DNA of 64,000 nt from Pseudomonas mandelii (GTDB lineage Bacteria > Pseudomonadota > Gammaproteobacteria > Pseudomonadales > Pseudomonadaceae): positions 651,653-715,652 of the forward strand of contig NZ_RCZA01000002.1 of the NCBI RefSeq assembly GCF_006438925.1, given 5' to 3'. Of this stretch, positions 39,938-49,589 are shown one piece after another; position 1 is the first letter of the stretch, and each line of letters starts with the position of its first letter. The position numbers were made by a program, and so were the translations under genes. The notes beneath the pieces are model-generated. The model was not told where the DNA came from. It saw nothing but the letters and a program-made list of their open reading frames with translations, and made no database searches.

Positions 39938-40064
39938 ATCAACATGTCCGTGCAGTACCTGTCTTTTCTCGTAGAGCTGCACACAACCGTGTTGCGCCGG
40001 CGGCTGAACCCCGGTCCGTTGCAACCCGCTTCTGTGCAGTCTCTCAAATGCGTGAGATTGCGTT

Positions 40065-40979
<915 letters not shown>

Positions 40980-40982
40980 GCG

Positions 40983-42266
40983 ATGTCTTCAACCACTAAA
41001 AAAACCATTGATCTCAAAAGAAGCCTGGTTGACGCGATTCTTGCCGGCCTTGTGGCCCTGATTGTGTTCGGCCCGATTGTCGGCATCGTCCTCGACGGCT
41101 ACGGCTTCAACCTGCAGCCGACACGCGTGGCGTGGATTGTCGCCATCGTCATGGCCGGCCGCTTTGCCTTGAGCCTGTTCCTGCAAACCCCCAAGGGTCT
41201 GAGAATTCTTGAAGGCTTTGAAAGCACCGGCTCCGGGGTTCATGTACTGCCGCCTGATTACAAATCCCGGTTGCGCTGGATCATCCCGCTGTTGATCGTC
41301 GTTGCCGTGGTGTTCCCGTTTTTCTCCAACTCCTACCTGCTGGGTGTGGTCATCCTCGGGCTGATCTACGTACTGCTGGGTCTGGGCCTGAACATCGTGG
41401 TCGGTCTGGCCGGTCTGCTCGACCTGGGTTACGTGGCGTTCTACGCCATCGGTGCCTACGGACTGGCGCTCGGTTACCAATACCTCGGTCTGGGCTTCTG
41501 GACGGTGCTGCCGCTGGCGGCGATCACCGCTGGCCTTGCCGGTTGCATCCTCGGTTTCCCGGTGCTGCGCCTGCACGGTGACTATCTGGCGATCGTGACC
41601 CTGGGCTTCGGTGAAATCATCCGGTTGATCCTCAATAACTGGCTGTCCCTGACCGGCGGCCCGAATGGCATGGCCGCTCCATTGCCAACCTTCTTCGGCA
41701 TCGAGTTCGGCAAAAGGGCGAAAGAGGGCGGGGTGCCGTTCCATGAGTTCTTCGGCATCGCCTACAACCCGGATGTGAAGTATTACTTCATCTACGCGGT
41801 GTTGTTCCTGGTGGTATTGGCTGTGCTGTACATCAAGCACCGCCTGACTCGCATGCCGGTCGGTCGCGCCTGGGAAGCCTTGCGTGAAGATGAAATCGCT
41901 TGCCGCTCCATGGGCCTGAACCATGTTTTGGTGAAGCTCTCGGCGTTCACCATCGGTGCATCGACGGCCGGGCTGGCCGGTGTGTTCTTTGCCACCTACC
42001 AAGGCTTCGTCAACCCGACCTCGTTCACCTTCTTCGAATCGGCATTGATCCTCGCCATCGTGGTACTCGGCGGCATGGGCTCGACCATCGGCGTGGTGAT
42101 TGCGGCGTTCGTGCTGACCGTCGCCCCGGAACTGCTGCGGGGGTTCGCGGAATACCGCGTGCTGCTGTTCGGCGTCCTGATGGTGTTGATGATGATCTGG
42201 CGACCGCGCGGCCTGATTCGGATCAGCCGTACCGGTGTGACCCCGCGTAAAGGAGTAGCGCCATGA
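40983..42266 (+). CDS. braE: branched-chain amino acid permease LivM/BraE
   Basis: The second channel subunit has 427 residues. The N-terminal ~95 residues are the extra region seen in gammaproteobacterial LivM; the core has LGLNIVVGLAGLLDLGYVAF and the EAA-like ALREDEIACRSMGLNHVLVK loop that contacts the ATPases. Its stop overlaps braF by four bases. Confidence 0.95.
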   Translation: MSSTTKKTIDLKRSLVDAILAGLVALIVFGPIVGIVLDGYGFNLQPTRVAWIVAIVMAGRFALSLFLQTPKGLRILEGFESTGSGVHVLPPDYKSRLRWIIPLLIVVAVVFPFFSNSYLLGVVILGLIYVLLGLGLNIVVGLAGLLDLGYVAFYAIGAYGLALGYQYLGLGFWTVLPLAAITAGLAGCILGFPVLRLHGDYLAIVTLGFGEIIRLILNNWLSLTGGPNGMAAPLPTFFGIEFGKRAKEGGVPFHEFFGIAYNPDVKYYFIYAVLFLVVLAVLYIKHRLTRMPVGRAWEALREDEIACRSMGLNHVLVKLSAFTIGASTAGLAGVFFATYQGFVNPTSFTFFESALILAIVVLGGMGSTIGVVIAAFVLTVAPELLRGFAEYRVLLFGVLMVLMMIWRPRGLIRISRTGVTPRKGVAP

Positions 42267-43138
42267 GCGAAGTCGTACTCTCGGTCGAGAAGCTGATGAT
42301 GCACTTCGGCGGCATCAAGGCGTTGAACGATGTCAGCCTGAAGGTCAAACGCAACTCGATCTTCGCCCTGATCGGCCCCAATGGCGCCGGCAAGACCACC
42401 GTGTTCAACTGCCTGACCGGGTTCTACAAGGCCTCGGGCGGCAAGATCGAACTCAATGTGCGTGGCGAGAAAACCAATGTCATCCAGCTGTTGGGTGAGT
42501 CGTTTAAACCGGTCGATTTCGTCTCGCCGAAATCCTTCGCCACTCGGCTGTTTTACAAAATGTTCGGCGGCACCCATTTGGTGAACCGTGCCGGCCTGGC
42601 GCGGACTTTCCAGAACATTCGCCTGTTCAAGGAAATGTCGGTGCTGGAAAACCTGCTGGTGGCTCAACACATGTGGGTCAACCGCAACATGCTGGCCGGC
42701 ATCCTCAACACCAAGGGTTATCGCAAAGCCGAAAGCGATGCGCTGGACCACGCGTTCTACTGGCTGGAAGTGGTGGACCTGGTGGACTGCGCCAACCGTC
42801 TGGCCGGTGAGCTGTCCTACGGCCAGCAGCGTCGTCTGGAGATCGCACGGGCCATGTGCACCCGGCCGCAGATCATCTGCCTCGACGAACCGGCCGCCGG
42901 CCTCAACCCTCAGGAAACCGAAGCGCTGAGCGCGATGATCCGGCTGCTGCGCGACGAGCACGATCTGACCGTGGTGCTGATCGAACACGACATGGGCATG
43001 GTAATGAGCATTTCCGACCACATCGTGGTGCTGGACCACGGCATCGTCATCGCCGAGGGCGGCCCCGACGACATCCGACACGATCCGAAAGTGATTGCGG
43101 CCTACCTGGGCGCTGATGAAGAGGAAGTGGCGCTATGA
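42263..43138 (+). CDS. braF: branched-chain amino acid ABC ATPase LivG/BraF
   Basis: This 291-residue ATPase has Walker A GPNGAGKTT, signature LSYGQQRRLEIARA, Walker B ICLDEP and the H-loop IEHDM. It is longer than typical LivG because of an insert after Walker A (about residues 60-105), which is usual for the Pseudomonas proteins. Translationally coupled to braE and braG through four-base overlaps. Confidence 0.96.
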   Translation: MSEVVLSVEKLMMHFGGIKALNDVSLKVKRNSIFALIGPNGAGKTTVFNCLTGFYKASGGKIELNVRGEKTNVIQLLGESFKPVDFVSPKSFATRLFYKMFGGTHLVNRAGLARTFQNIRLFKEMSVLENLLVAQHMWVNRNMLAGILNTKGYRKAESDALDHAFYWLEVVDLVDCANRLAGELSYGQQRRLEIARAMCTRPQIICLDEPAAGLNPQETEALSAMIRLLRDEHDLTVVLIEHDMGMVMSISDHIVVLDHGIVIAEGGPDDIRHDPKVIAAYLGADEEEVAL

Positions 43139-43851
43139 GTCAACCCATCCTCGAACTCAAGGAACTGGACGTGTTTTACGGGCCGATCCAGGCCCTGAAG
43201 AAAGTCTCGCTGCACATCAACGAAGGCGAAACCGTCAGCCTGATCGGCTCCAACGGCGCCGGCAAGTCGACCCTGCTGATGTCTATTTTCGGTCAACCCC
43301 GGGCGGCTGATGGGCAGATTAACTATCAGGGTGTGGATATCACCCACAAATCGTCGCACTACATCGCGTCCCACGGCATCGCCCAATCGCCGGAAGGTCG
43401 GCGGGTATTCCCCGACATGACCGTCGAGGAAAACCTGCTGATGGGCACCATCCCGATTGGCGACAAGTACGCCAAGGAAGACATGCAACGCATGTTCGAG
43501 CTGTTTCCGCGGCTCGAAGAGCGTCGTACCCAGCGGGCCATGACCATGTCTGGCGGCGAGCAGCAAATGCTCGCCATCGCTCGGGCGCTGATGAGTCGGC
43601 CGAAACTGCTGTTGCTCGATGAGCCGAGCCTGGGATTGGCACCGATCGTGGTGAAGCAGATTTTCGCGACCCTGCGGGAACTGGCCAAAACCGGCATGAC
43701 CATCTTCCTGGTGGAGCAGAACGCCAACCACGCCCTCAAACTGTCCGACCGGGCGTACGTGATGGTCAACGGCGAGATCCGCCTCACGGGCACCGGCAAG
43801 GAGCTGCTGGTTAACGAGGAAGTGCGTAACGCCTATCTCGGCGGCCACTGA
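43135..43851 (+). CDS. braG: branched-chain amino acid ABC ATPase LivF/BraG
   Basis: The second ATPase (238 residues) has Walker A GSNGAGKST, signature MSGGEQQMLAIARAL, Walker B LLLDEPSLGLAP and the H-loop VEQNANHAL. It is the last gene of braCDEFG and is followed by a terminator 18 bases downstream. Confidence 0.96.
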   Translation: MSQPILELKELDVFYGPIQALKKVSLHINEGETVSLIGSNGAGKSTLLMSIFGQPRAADGQINYQGVDITHKSSHYIASHGIAQSPEGRRVFPDMTVEENLLMGTIPIGDKYAKEDMQRMFELFPRLEERRTQRAMTMSGGEQQMLAIARALMSRPKLLLLDEPSLGLAPIVVKQIFATLRELAKTGMTIFLVEQNANHALKLSDRAYVMVNGEIRLTGTGKELLVNEEVRNAYLGGH

Positions 43852-43869
43852 GTTCTGCGCTGCAACAAC

Positions 43870-43902
43870 AAGCCCCGACGAGCAATCGCCGGGGCTTTTT
43901 TA
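43870..43902 (+). terminator. terminator of the bra operon
   Basis: AGCCCCG and CGGGGCT form a 7-bp stem with a 12-base loop and are followed by six T. Confidence 0.85.
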
Positions 43903-43923
43903 CACCTCCAAAACACCACAACC

Positions 43924-44016
43924 CCTGTGGGAGCGAGCTTGCTCGCGATAGCGTTGTATCAGTCACATCGATGTTGGATGTGCCACCGCTATCGCGAGCA
44001 AGCTCGCTCCCACAGG
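43924..44016. repeat. REP pair, family A (TTGC variant)
   Basis: CCTGTGGGAGCGAGCTTGCT and its reverse complement flank a spacer with an inner CACATCGATGTTGGATGTG pairing. Confidence 0.9.
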
Positions 44017-44130
44017 TGGCTGTGGTGAGCTTTCGGGAAATTGTGGAAAACAATATTCACAAGCTCTTAAAGCGCGACATAAAGCCGCTGCAAATAGTTG
44101 TTTTGTCACGGTTTTGACTTGTCCCCGTTT

Positions 44131-44552
44131 GCTGTGGAGCTGGCTGTGAATAACGTGGGAGTAGCTGGCTGAAGGCCTTTGAAACCGTGGCTTGTAGAGT
44201 TGTGGTTGTTTTTTGATCAGGCGTTTTTGCGGGACCGCGAGCGGGCTTTGTCAACCTTTTTGTTGGTGACGAAAGCAGGGCGAAATGGAGTGGAGCTGCC
44301 TGTGGATAAGTCTGTGGTTAAACTCTGGAAAGACTCGGCTGAAGGCCGTAGTTACTGGCTTGGCGCCATCGTCGGTATGACCGGTCAATCGTGCAAAATG
44401 CCATGAGCTACACACCCCGCGTTCCAGGGTCAAGCAAAAAAATTTCCAATTTGCCCGCAAAGCCTTGTGCACAGCGGCTTACAGCTTTTCCACTCGCCCC
44501 CGGAAACTGTGGACCGGCCTGTGGATAAGGTGCGCGCACATGGCTGAAAGCC
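44131..44552 (+). repeat. three-fold noncoding module with DnaA boxes
   Basis: The noncoding stretch between the bra operon and the dehydrogenase gene (about 44017-44691) holds three degenerate copies of one module: GTGGAGCTGGC, then a DnaA-box match TGTGNATAA (44145-44153, 44301-44309, 44520-44528), then GGCTGAAGGCC (44167-44177, 44337-44347, 44542-44552 as GGCTGAAAGCC). The box-to-GGCTGAA distance is 22, 36 and 22 bases. All three boxes are in the same orientation and match TTATNCACA on the other strand. No ORF in the region has convincing coding character. Confidence 0.65.
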
Positions 44553-44691
44553 ACGGCAGGTAAGGCGTGGCAAGGTTTGATCGTTTTTTGTACAGCTTCT
44601 GCGGTAGTTGCCGCTGTGGGCAAGGCCGGGCATGCTGGCTGCTGATTTTCTATTCCAGTGGCTGTCGATCAGCCGAAGCAAGGAGAACACG

Positions 44692-45459
44692 ATGTCCAAC
44701 ACCCTGTTTATTACCGGCGCGACCTCCGGTTTTGGTGAAGCCTGCGCCCGTCGTTTTGCCGAAGCCGGCTGGAAACTGGTGCTGACCGGCCGTCGTGAAG
44801 AGCGCCTCAATGCGCTGTGCGCCGAGTTGTCGAAGCAGACCGAGGTCCATGGCCTGGTGCTCGACGTGCGTGATCGCAAAGCCATGGAGGAGGCGATTGC
44901 CAACCTGCCGCCGTCCTTCGCCAAACTGCGCGGGCTGATCAACAACGCCGGGCTAGCCTTGGGCGTTGACCCGGCGCCGAAGTGCGACCTTGATGATTGG
45001 GACACCATGGTCGACACCAACATCAAAGGCCTGATGTACAGCACTCGTCTGTTGTTGCCCCGCTTGATCGCTCACGGTCGCGGCGCCGGCATCGTCAACC
45101 TCGGTTCCATCGCCGGCAACTACCCGTACCCGGGCAGCCATGTGTATGGCGCGAGCAAGGCGTTCGTCAAACAGTTCTCCCTGAACCTGCGCTGCGACCT
45201 GCAAGGCACAGGTGTGCGGGTGAGCAATATCGAGCCGGGCCTGTGCGAAAGCGAGTTCTCACTGGTGCGTTTCGCTGGTGACCAGGAGCGTTACAACGCG
45301 ACCTACGCCGGTGCCGAGCCGATCCAGCCGCAAGACATCGCCGACACCATTTTCTGGGTGCTCAATGCCCCGGCGCACATCAACATCAACAGCCTGGAGC
45401 TGATGCCGGTGAGCCAGACGTGGAGCGGGTTTGCGATTGAGCGTAATGCCAAGGCTTAA
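44692..45459 (+). CDS. short-chain dehydrogenase/reductase (YdfG-like)
   Basis: The 255-residue classical SDR has the cofactor motif TGATSGFGEA (8-17), NNAG (84-87), and the catalytic Ser139-Tyr152-Lys156 set (YGASK). An Arg pair after the first strand (TGRREERL) fits NADP(H) preference. It resembles E. coli YdfG, an NADP-dependent 3-hydroxy acid / serine dehydrogenase, but the substrate here is not proven. The ATG at 44692 follows AAGGAG; a longer frame from 44608 would overlap the repeat region. Confidence 0.88.
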   Translation: MSNTLFITGATSGFGEACARRFAEAGWKLVLTGRREERLNALCAELSKQTEVHGLVLDVRDRKAMEEAIANLPPSFAKLRGLINNAGLALGVDPAPKCDLDDWDTMVDTNIKGLMYSTRLLLPRLIAHGRGAGIVNLGSIAGNYPYPGSHVYGASKAFVKQFSLNLRCDLQGTGVRVSNIEPGLCESEFSLVRFAGDQERYNATYAGAEPIQPQDIADTIFWVLNAPAHININSLELMPVSQTWSGFAIERNAKA

Positions 45460-45475
45460 GACCGTGTAACGGCCA

Positions 45476-45586
45476 TTCGCGAGCAGGCTCGCTCCCACAT
45501 TTGATCTCTGTTGCTCACAAGTAATGTGGTCAAAGGAGAACTACTGCGGGAGCGAGCCTGTCGGATCGCCGCACCGTCGCGAAGGC
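45476..45586. repeat. REP pair, family A, one arm interrupted
   Basis: The left arm is a normal REP. The right arm reads GGGAGCGAGCCTG, then about 16 extra bases (TCGGATCGCCGCACCG), then TCGCGAAGG, so the second palindrome has an insertion at its loop. Confidence 0.8.
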
Positions 45587-45596
45587 AATCTTTCAG

Positions 45597-46730
45597 TCAG
45601 CGAAGATACTCGGCAAGCCCGCGATAGCAGGTTGCCAAGTGATAAGGCGTGGTCGATGGCATGTCCCGGCGGGTCACGTCACCGTTCTCATCACGACACT
45701 CATACCAGCCACCCTTATGCAGGGAATGCTGTTGCAACGCCTGCAATTGGCGTAGCACTGCGGCCTCGCTGTCTGGGCGCAAGGTCAGGGCACGCAGGTA
45801 TTCAGCCTGAGCCCAGATTCGCTGCGTAGCGTCCCGAGGTGGGCCGTTCGGTTCCAGGTCGAGCATGGCCCGCACGGCGCCGGTCTGTTGATCGACACCC
45901 AGTTGTTCGGTGAACGTAAAGGCGCGTTCCAGGGAAGCATGCAGTGTCAAACCGCGCAGCAACGAAGACGATTCCAGCAGGAAATACCACTCGAACTGGT
46001 GCCCCGGTTCAAACCAGTTATCCACAGACCCCAGTGGTTTTTCCATCAGCACACCGTGTTGCGGGTCGATGAAACGCTTCTGCATCGCTGTGCATAACTC
46101 GACGAGCGCGTCTTGCACGGCGACGTCTTCGCGCATCGACAGCGTGGCGAGGAAGGCTTCGGCCAAGTGCATCAGGGGATTTTGCAGCGGCCCGGACTCA
46201 AGCGAGGACCAGTCACGGTCGAGGCTGGCTTCGTACAGGCCGTCGCCCGTGGCGAAGCGTTGCGCGCCCACTTCCAGTGCGGCGTTGAGCACCGATTCCA
46301 CCCGCGGCTCGCGGACCTTGTCCCAGTAATGGGCGCAGGCGAACAGGATGAAAGCGTGGGTGTAGAGGTCTTTGCGCTGATCCAGCGGAGCACCGTGCGG
46401 GTCGACGCTATAGAACCAGCCGCCATGCTCGGCATCATGGAAATGCTGCTGCAGGGAGCCGAACAGCGCTGCGGCGCGCTCTTCGGCGGCCGGTACCTGC
46501 CCGATCAGGCTGGAAAACAGGTAGAGCTGGCGCGCGCAGGCCATGGCCCGGTAGCGTTGGGGCGGCAGCGGTTGGTGCTCGGCGTCCAGCGCCTCATAGG
46601 GCAGCGCCATGTCGGCATTCCAGCCGGGACCTTGCCAGAGCGGCACGATCACGTCCTGGAAGTGCTGTTGCACCGAGGCAAACAGAGCGGTCAATTCAGG
46701 CTGGGAGGCGGAGCGGGAAACAGGCGGCAT
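45597..46730 (-). CDS. AGE family sugar epimerase/isomerase
   Basis: The 377-residue protein belongs to the N-acylglucosamine 2-epimerase family of (alpha/alpha)6 barrels. Family landmarks are RQLYLFSSL, KDLYTHAFILFACAHYW, NPLMHLAEAFL, EPGHQFEWYFLL and, at the C-terminus, TPYHLATCYRGLAEYL; the histidines in these motifs serve as acid/base catalysts in characterised members. Length and motifs suggest a free-sugar isomerase such as mannose or sulfoquinovose-type isomerase rather than a GlcNAc epimerase, but this is inference. It stands alone, convergent with the dehydrogenase gene. Confidence 0.85.
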   Translation of the reverse strand: MPPVSRSASQPELTALFASVQQHFQDVIVPLWQGPGWNADMALPYEALDAEHQPLPPQRYRAMACARQLYLFSSLIGQVPAAEERAAALFGSLQQHFHDAEHGGWFYSVDPHGAPLDQRKDLYTHAFILFACAHYWDKVREPRVESVLNAALEVGAQRFATGDGLYEASLDRDWSSLESGPLQNPLMHLAEAFLATLSMREDVAVQDALVELCTAMQKRFIDPQHGVLMEKPLGSVDNWFEPGHQFEWYFLLESSSLLRGLTLHASLERAFTFTEQLGVDQQTGAVRAMLDLEPNGPPRDATQRIWAQAEYLRALTLRPDSEAAVLRQLQALQQHSLHKGGWYECRDENGDVTRRDMPSTTPYHLATCYRGLAEYLR

Positions 46731-46788
46731 TGGCTGGCGTCGTCACGGCAGGGTTGATTGCGCGACATGTTATCAGAGTGAACGCGTC

Positions 46789-46898
46789 GATCGTTCCCAT
46801 GCTCCGCGTGGGAATGCCTCATTGGACGCTCCGCGTCCGCTTCGAAAGGGACGCGGAGCGTCCCGGGCTGCATTCCCACGCAGAGCGTGGGAACGATC
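46789..46898. repeat. nested palindrome, different from both REP families
   Basis: The outer arms GATCGTTCCCA / TGGGAACGATC each hold a small hairpin (CCCATGCTCCGCGTGGG; CCCACGCAGAGCGTGGG), and between them GGACGCTCCGCGTCC pairs with GGACGCGGAGCGTCC. The element is 110 bases, lies between the AGE gene and the HupE/UreJ stop, and encodes nothing recognisable. Confidence 0.85.
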
Positions 46899-46907
46899 TT
46901 TGGGCGT

Positions 46908-47480
46908 TTAGCCCGCCAACAACCACACGCCAGTCGCCGCCGATGCCGCACCCGCCAGTCGAACCAACGGCGCCGCCGCTTGCGGCAACACCCGCACTAC
47001 GGCGTAACCCAATCCATGCAACGCAGCTGTCGCCGCTACAAAACCCGCCGCATACGCCCAAGGGCTCGACATCTGCGGCAACTCCAGTCCGTGCGCCACC
47101 CCATGGAACAGAGCAAACAAAGCGGTTGCCGCAACGGCGAGGCTCAACGGCGGACGCACTGCCAAAGCCACCGCCAGACCCAGCGCCAGCACCGACGCCG
47201 CAATCCCGCTCTCCAGCGCCGGCAGGTTCAGCCCTTCAAACCCCAGCAACCCGCCGATCAGCATGATGCCGACAAATGTGCACGGCAGCGCCCAGCGTGC
47301 AGCGCCTTTCTGTTGTGCCGCCCACAAACCGACCGCAACCATCGCCAACAAGTGATCGAGGCCACCGACCGGGTGGCTGATACCGGCGATCAAACCGTTG
47401 TCGCCATGCCCTGGGTGGGCGAAGGCGATGGCCGGGGTCAGCAACAGCGCCATGGCGCCCAGAATGCGTTTAAGTGTCAT
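46908..47480 (-). CDS. HupE/UreJ family metal permease
   Basis: The 190-residue protein has a signal-like N-terminus (ending AIAFAHPGHG), a histidine-rich start of the mature part (HPGHGDNGLIAGISHPVGGLDH in part) and about six membrane helices. HupE/UreJ proteins are proposed secondary transporters that supply nickel to hydrogenase or urease. Being next to ureG-ureF-ureE on the same strand, it most likely feeds urease. It begins 35 bases after the ureG stop. Confidence 0.9.
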   Translation of the reverse strand: MTLKRILGAMALLLTPAIAFAHPGHGDNGLIAGISHPVGGLDHLLAMVAVGLWAAQQKGAARWALPCTFVGIMLIGGLLGFEGLNLPALESGIAASVLALGLAVALAVRPPLSLAVAATALFALFHGVAHGLELPQMSSPWAYAAGFVAATAALHGLGYAVVRVLPQAAAPLVRLAGAASAATGVWLLAG

Positions 47481-47515
47481 GGATAAGCGTCCTTGTTGAT
47501 AAAAGTTGATCGTGT

Positions 47516-48130
47516 TCACGCCGCTGTCAGCAGGCCCTGGCGTTCGATGAAGGCGATGATTTCTTCCAGGCCGAGGCCGGTTTTCTGGTTGCTGAAAACG
47601 AACGGTTTGCCGTTGCGCATGCGCTGGGTGTCGCTGTCCATCAGTTCCAGCGACGCACCCACCAATGGCGCGAGGTCAATTTTGTTGATCACCAGCAGAT
47701 CCGATTTGCAGATCCCCGGCCCACCCTTGCGCGGCAGCTTGTCGCCGGCCGAGACGTCGATCACGTAAATGGTCAGGTCGGACAGTTCCGGGCTGAAGGT
47801 GGCGGACAGGTTGTCGCCACCGGATTCCACAAGGATCAGGTCCAGCCCCGGAAAGCGGCGGTTCAATTGATCCACGGCTTCAAGGTTGATCGAGGCGTCC
47901 TCGCGAATCGCCGTGTGCGGGCAGCCGCCGGTCTCCACACCGATGATCCGCTCCGGTGCCAGTGCTTCGTTGCGCACCAGAAAGTCGGCGTCTTCACGGG
48001 TGTAGATGTCGTTGGTGACCACCGCCAGGTTGTAGCGATCGCGCAAGGCCAGGCACAGGGCCAAAGTCAGGGCGGTTTTGCCGGAACCGACCGGGCCGCC
48101 GATGCCGACGCGCAGAGGTTGTGTGTTCAT
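47516..48130 (-). CDS. ureG: urease accessory GTPase UreG
   Basis: UreG is the SIMIBI GTPase that drives nickel insertion into apo-urease. The 204-residue protein has the P-loop [11 protein letters not shown] near residues 13-23, the metal-binding Cys-Pro-His in [26 protein letters not shown] and the NKID specificity motif. The ATG at 48130 is used; the longer frame runs into the ureF overlap region. It lies 37 bases after the ureF stop. Confidence 0.97.
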   Translation of the reverse strand: MNTQPLRVGIGGPVGSGKTALTLALCLALRDRYNLAVVTNDIYTREDADFLVRNEALAPERIIGVETGGCPHTAIREDASINLEAVDQLNRRFPGLDLILVESGGDNLSATFSPELSDLTIYVIDVSAGDKLPRKGGPGICKSDLLVINKIDLAPLVGASLELMDSDTQRMRNGKPFVFSNQKTGLGLEEIIAFIERQGLLTAA

Positions 48131-48167
48131 GTGCTTCTCCAAAATAACAGGGCCAAAATAACAGGCC

Positions 48168-48842
48168 CTAGGAACGGAATAGACGGCTGTACTGGCGCTC
48201 ATGGGCCATGCACGCCAGGGACAGGCCGAAAGCAGCGCTGCCAAAGTGCTCGGGGTTGATTCGGGTGGCGTTCTGCTGAGCCTCTTGCAGCAGCGGCAGC
48301 AGTTCGCTGGTCAGTCGTTGCGCGGCTTGCTGACCCAGTGGCAGGGTTTTCATCAGCACTGCCAGCTGGTTTTCCAGCCAACTCCAGAGCCATGCCGCCA
48401 GCGCGTCTTGCGGACTGATATTCCAGGCGCGAGCGGCCAGCGCCCAGCCGAGTGCCAGGTGCGGCTCGGGACGTTGTTCAAGAAAGGCGCGGGCCGGCGC
48501 ATCAAGCTCCGGCAAACCGTTGAGCAGTTGTTGCAGGGAATAGCCCATCTGCCGGCTCTCCTGATGCAGCTCGCGGGTTTCCCGGCTGGCGCGATGCTCT
48601 TCGCAGCGTTGCAGTAATTCACCCCAGTTTTCATCAAAGGCGGCCACACAATGGGCGAGCAGCAACGGCGCTTCGAAACGCGCCAGGTTCAGCAGCAACT
48701 GATCACTGATCCAGCGCCGGGCGCTATTGGAGTCGTTGACGCGGCCGTTATCCACAGCCATTTCCAGACCTTGGGAATAGCTGTAACCGCCAATCGGCAA
48801 CTGCGGACTGGCCAGGCGCAACAGCGCCCAGGCTGGGTTCAT
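48168..48842 (-). CDS. ureF: urease accessory protein UreF
   Basis: UreF is the helical scaffold that links UreD-bound urease to UreG. The 224-residue protein has the family N-terminus [20 protein letters not shown] and the C-terminal [20 protein letters not shown]. Its start overlaps the ureE stop by four bases. Confidence 0.95.
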   Translation of the reverse strand: MNPAWALLRLASPQLPIGGYSYSQGLEMAVDNGRVNDSNSARRWISDQLLLNLARFEAPLLLAHCVAAFDENWGELLQRCEEHRASRETRELHQESRQMGYSLQQLLNGLPELDAPARAFLEQRPEPHLALGWALAARAWNISPQDALAAWLWSWLENQLAVLMKTLPLGQQAAQRLTSELLPLLQEAQQNATRINPEHFGSAAFGLSLACMAHERQYSRLFRS

Positions 48843-49339
48843 AGCCGCACGCCGAACTGGTGCAGTTTCGGCGGGTAGTTGAAGTCTTCATCGCCGTGAC
48901 GCGAATGGTGGTGGCCGCCGCCGTAGGCGCCATGTTCCGGCTGGAACGGCGCTTCGATGTTCTCGACCTCGGCATCAAGCTGTTCGAGCATGGCCTTGAG
49001 CACGTAGTCGTCGAGCAGGCGCAACCAGCCATCGCCAACTTGCAGGGCGACGTGGCGGTTGCCGAGGTGATAGGCGGCGCGAGTCAGTTCGAAAGCATTG
49101 GCGCAGGTGACGTGCAGCAATTGTTCGGCCCGGGCGCAGACGCGGACGATGCGCCCGTCTTCGGCTTGCAGGCACTCGCCGTCATGCAGCGGAGGCTGGG
49201 CGCGCTCCAAAAACAACCCGACGTCTTCACCCTCGGCACTGAAACAGCGCAAACGGCTTTTGCTCCGGGCTTCGAAGTTCAAGTGCAACTCGGCGGACCA
49301 GACGGGTTGAGGGTCGATTCTGCGATGAATCACCAGCAT
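48839..49339 (-). CDS. ureE: urease accessory nickel metallochaperone UreE
   Basis: UreE stores and hands over nickel. The 166-residue protein starts MLVIHRRIDPQPV and ends with a metal-binding His cluster (GGGHHHSRHGDE, about 147-158). An upstream in-frame ATG at 49363 is less likely. It is first in ureE-ureF-ureG-hupE; the urease structural genes are not in the window, as expected for pseudomonads where the accessory set is split from ureDABC. Confidence 0.94.
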   Translation of the reverse strand: MLVIHRRIDPQPVWSAELHLNFEARSKSRLRCFSAEGEDVGLFLERAQPPLHDGECLQAEDGRIVRVCARAEQLLHVTCANAFELTRAAYHLGNRHVALQVGDGWLRLLDDYVLKAMLEQLDAEVENIEAPFQPEHGAYGGGHHHSRHGDEDFNYPPKLHQFGVRL

Positions 49340-49506
49340 CGGAAGGCTTCCAGCAATGGACAATGCTTAGGCTAGAGCAAGGGGCTTGCCAATCGGGTGA
49401 TACGTAGGAAATGCCTGTCGGAGCTCGGTGAGTGTGCCAAGGCGTTACGGCAATTTGGATGAATTTGGTGCGGTTCAGAGCTGCGCGCACCAAATTGCGG
49501 CGCACA

Positions 49507-49583
49507 AAAAAAGATCGCAGCCTTCGGCAGCTCCTACAGAGAAATGCCATCCATGTAGGAGCTGCCGAAGGCTGCGATCTTTT
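49507..49583. repeat. REP pair, family B
   Basis: AAAGATCGCAGCCTTCGGCA and GCTGCCGAAGGCTGCGATCT form the arms around an 18-base spacer, just after the regulator gene's stop. Confidence 0.9.
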
Positions 49584-49589
49584 AAAGGG

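Noticed and set aside
44179..44406. A 75-codon frame within the DnaA-box repeat region
   Set aside because: It has no good ribosome site, runs across two repeat modules, and the minus strand has similarly open frames. Noncoding repeats explain the region better.
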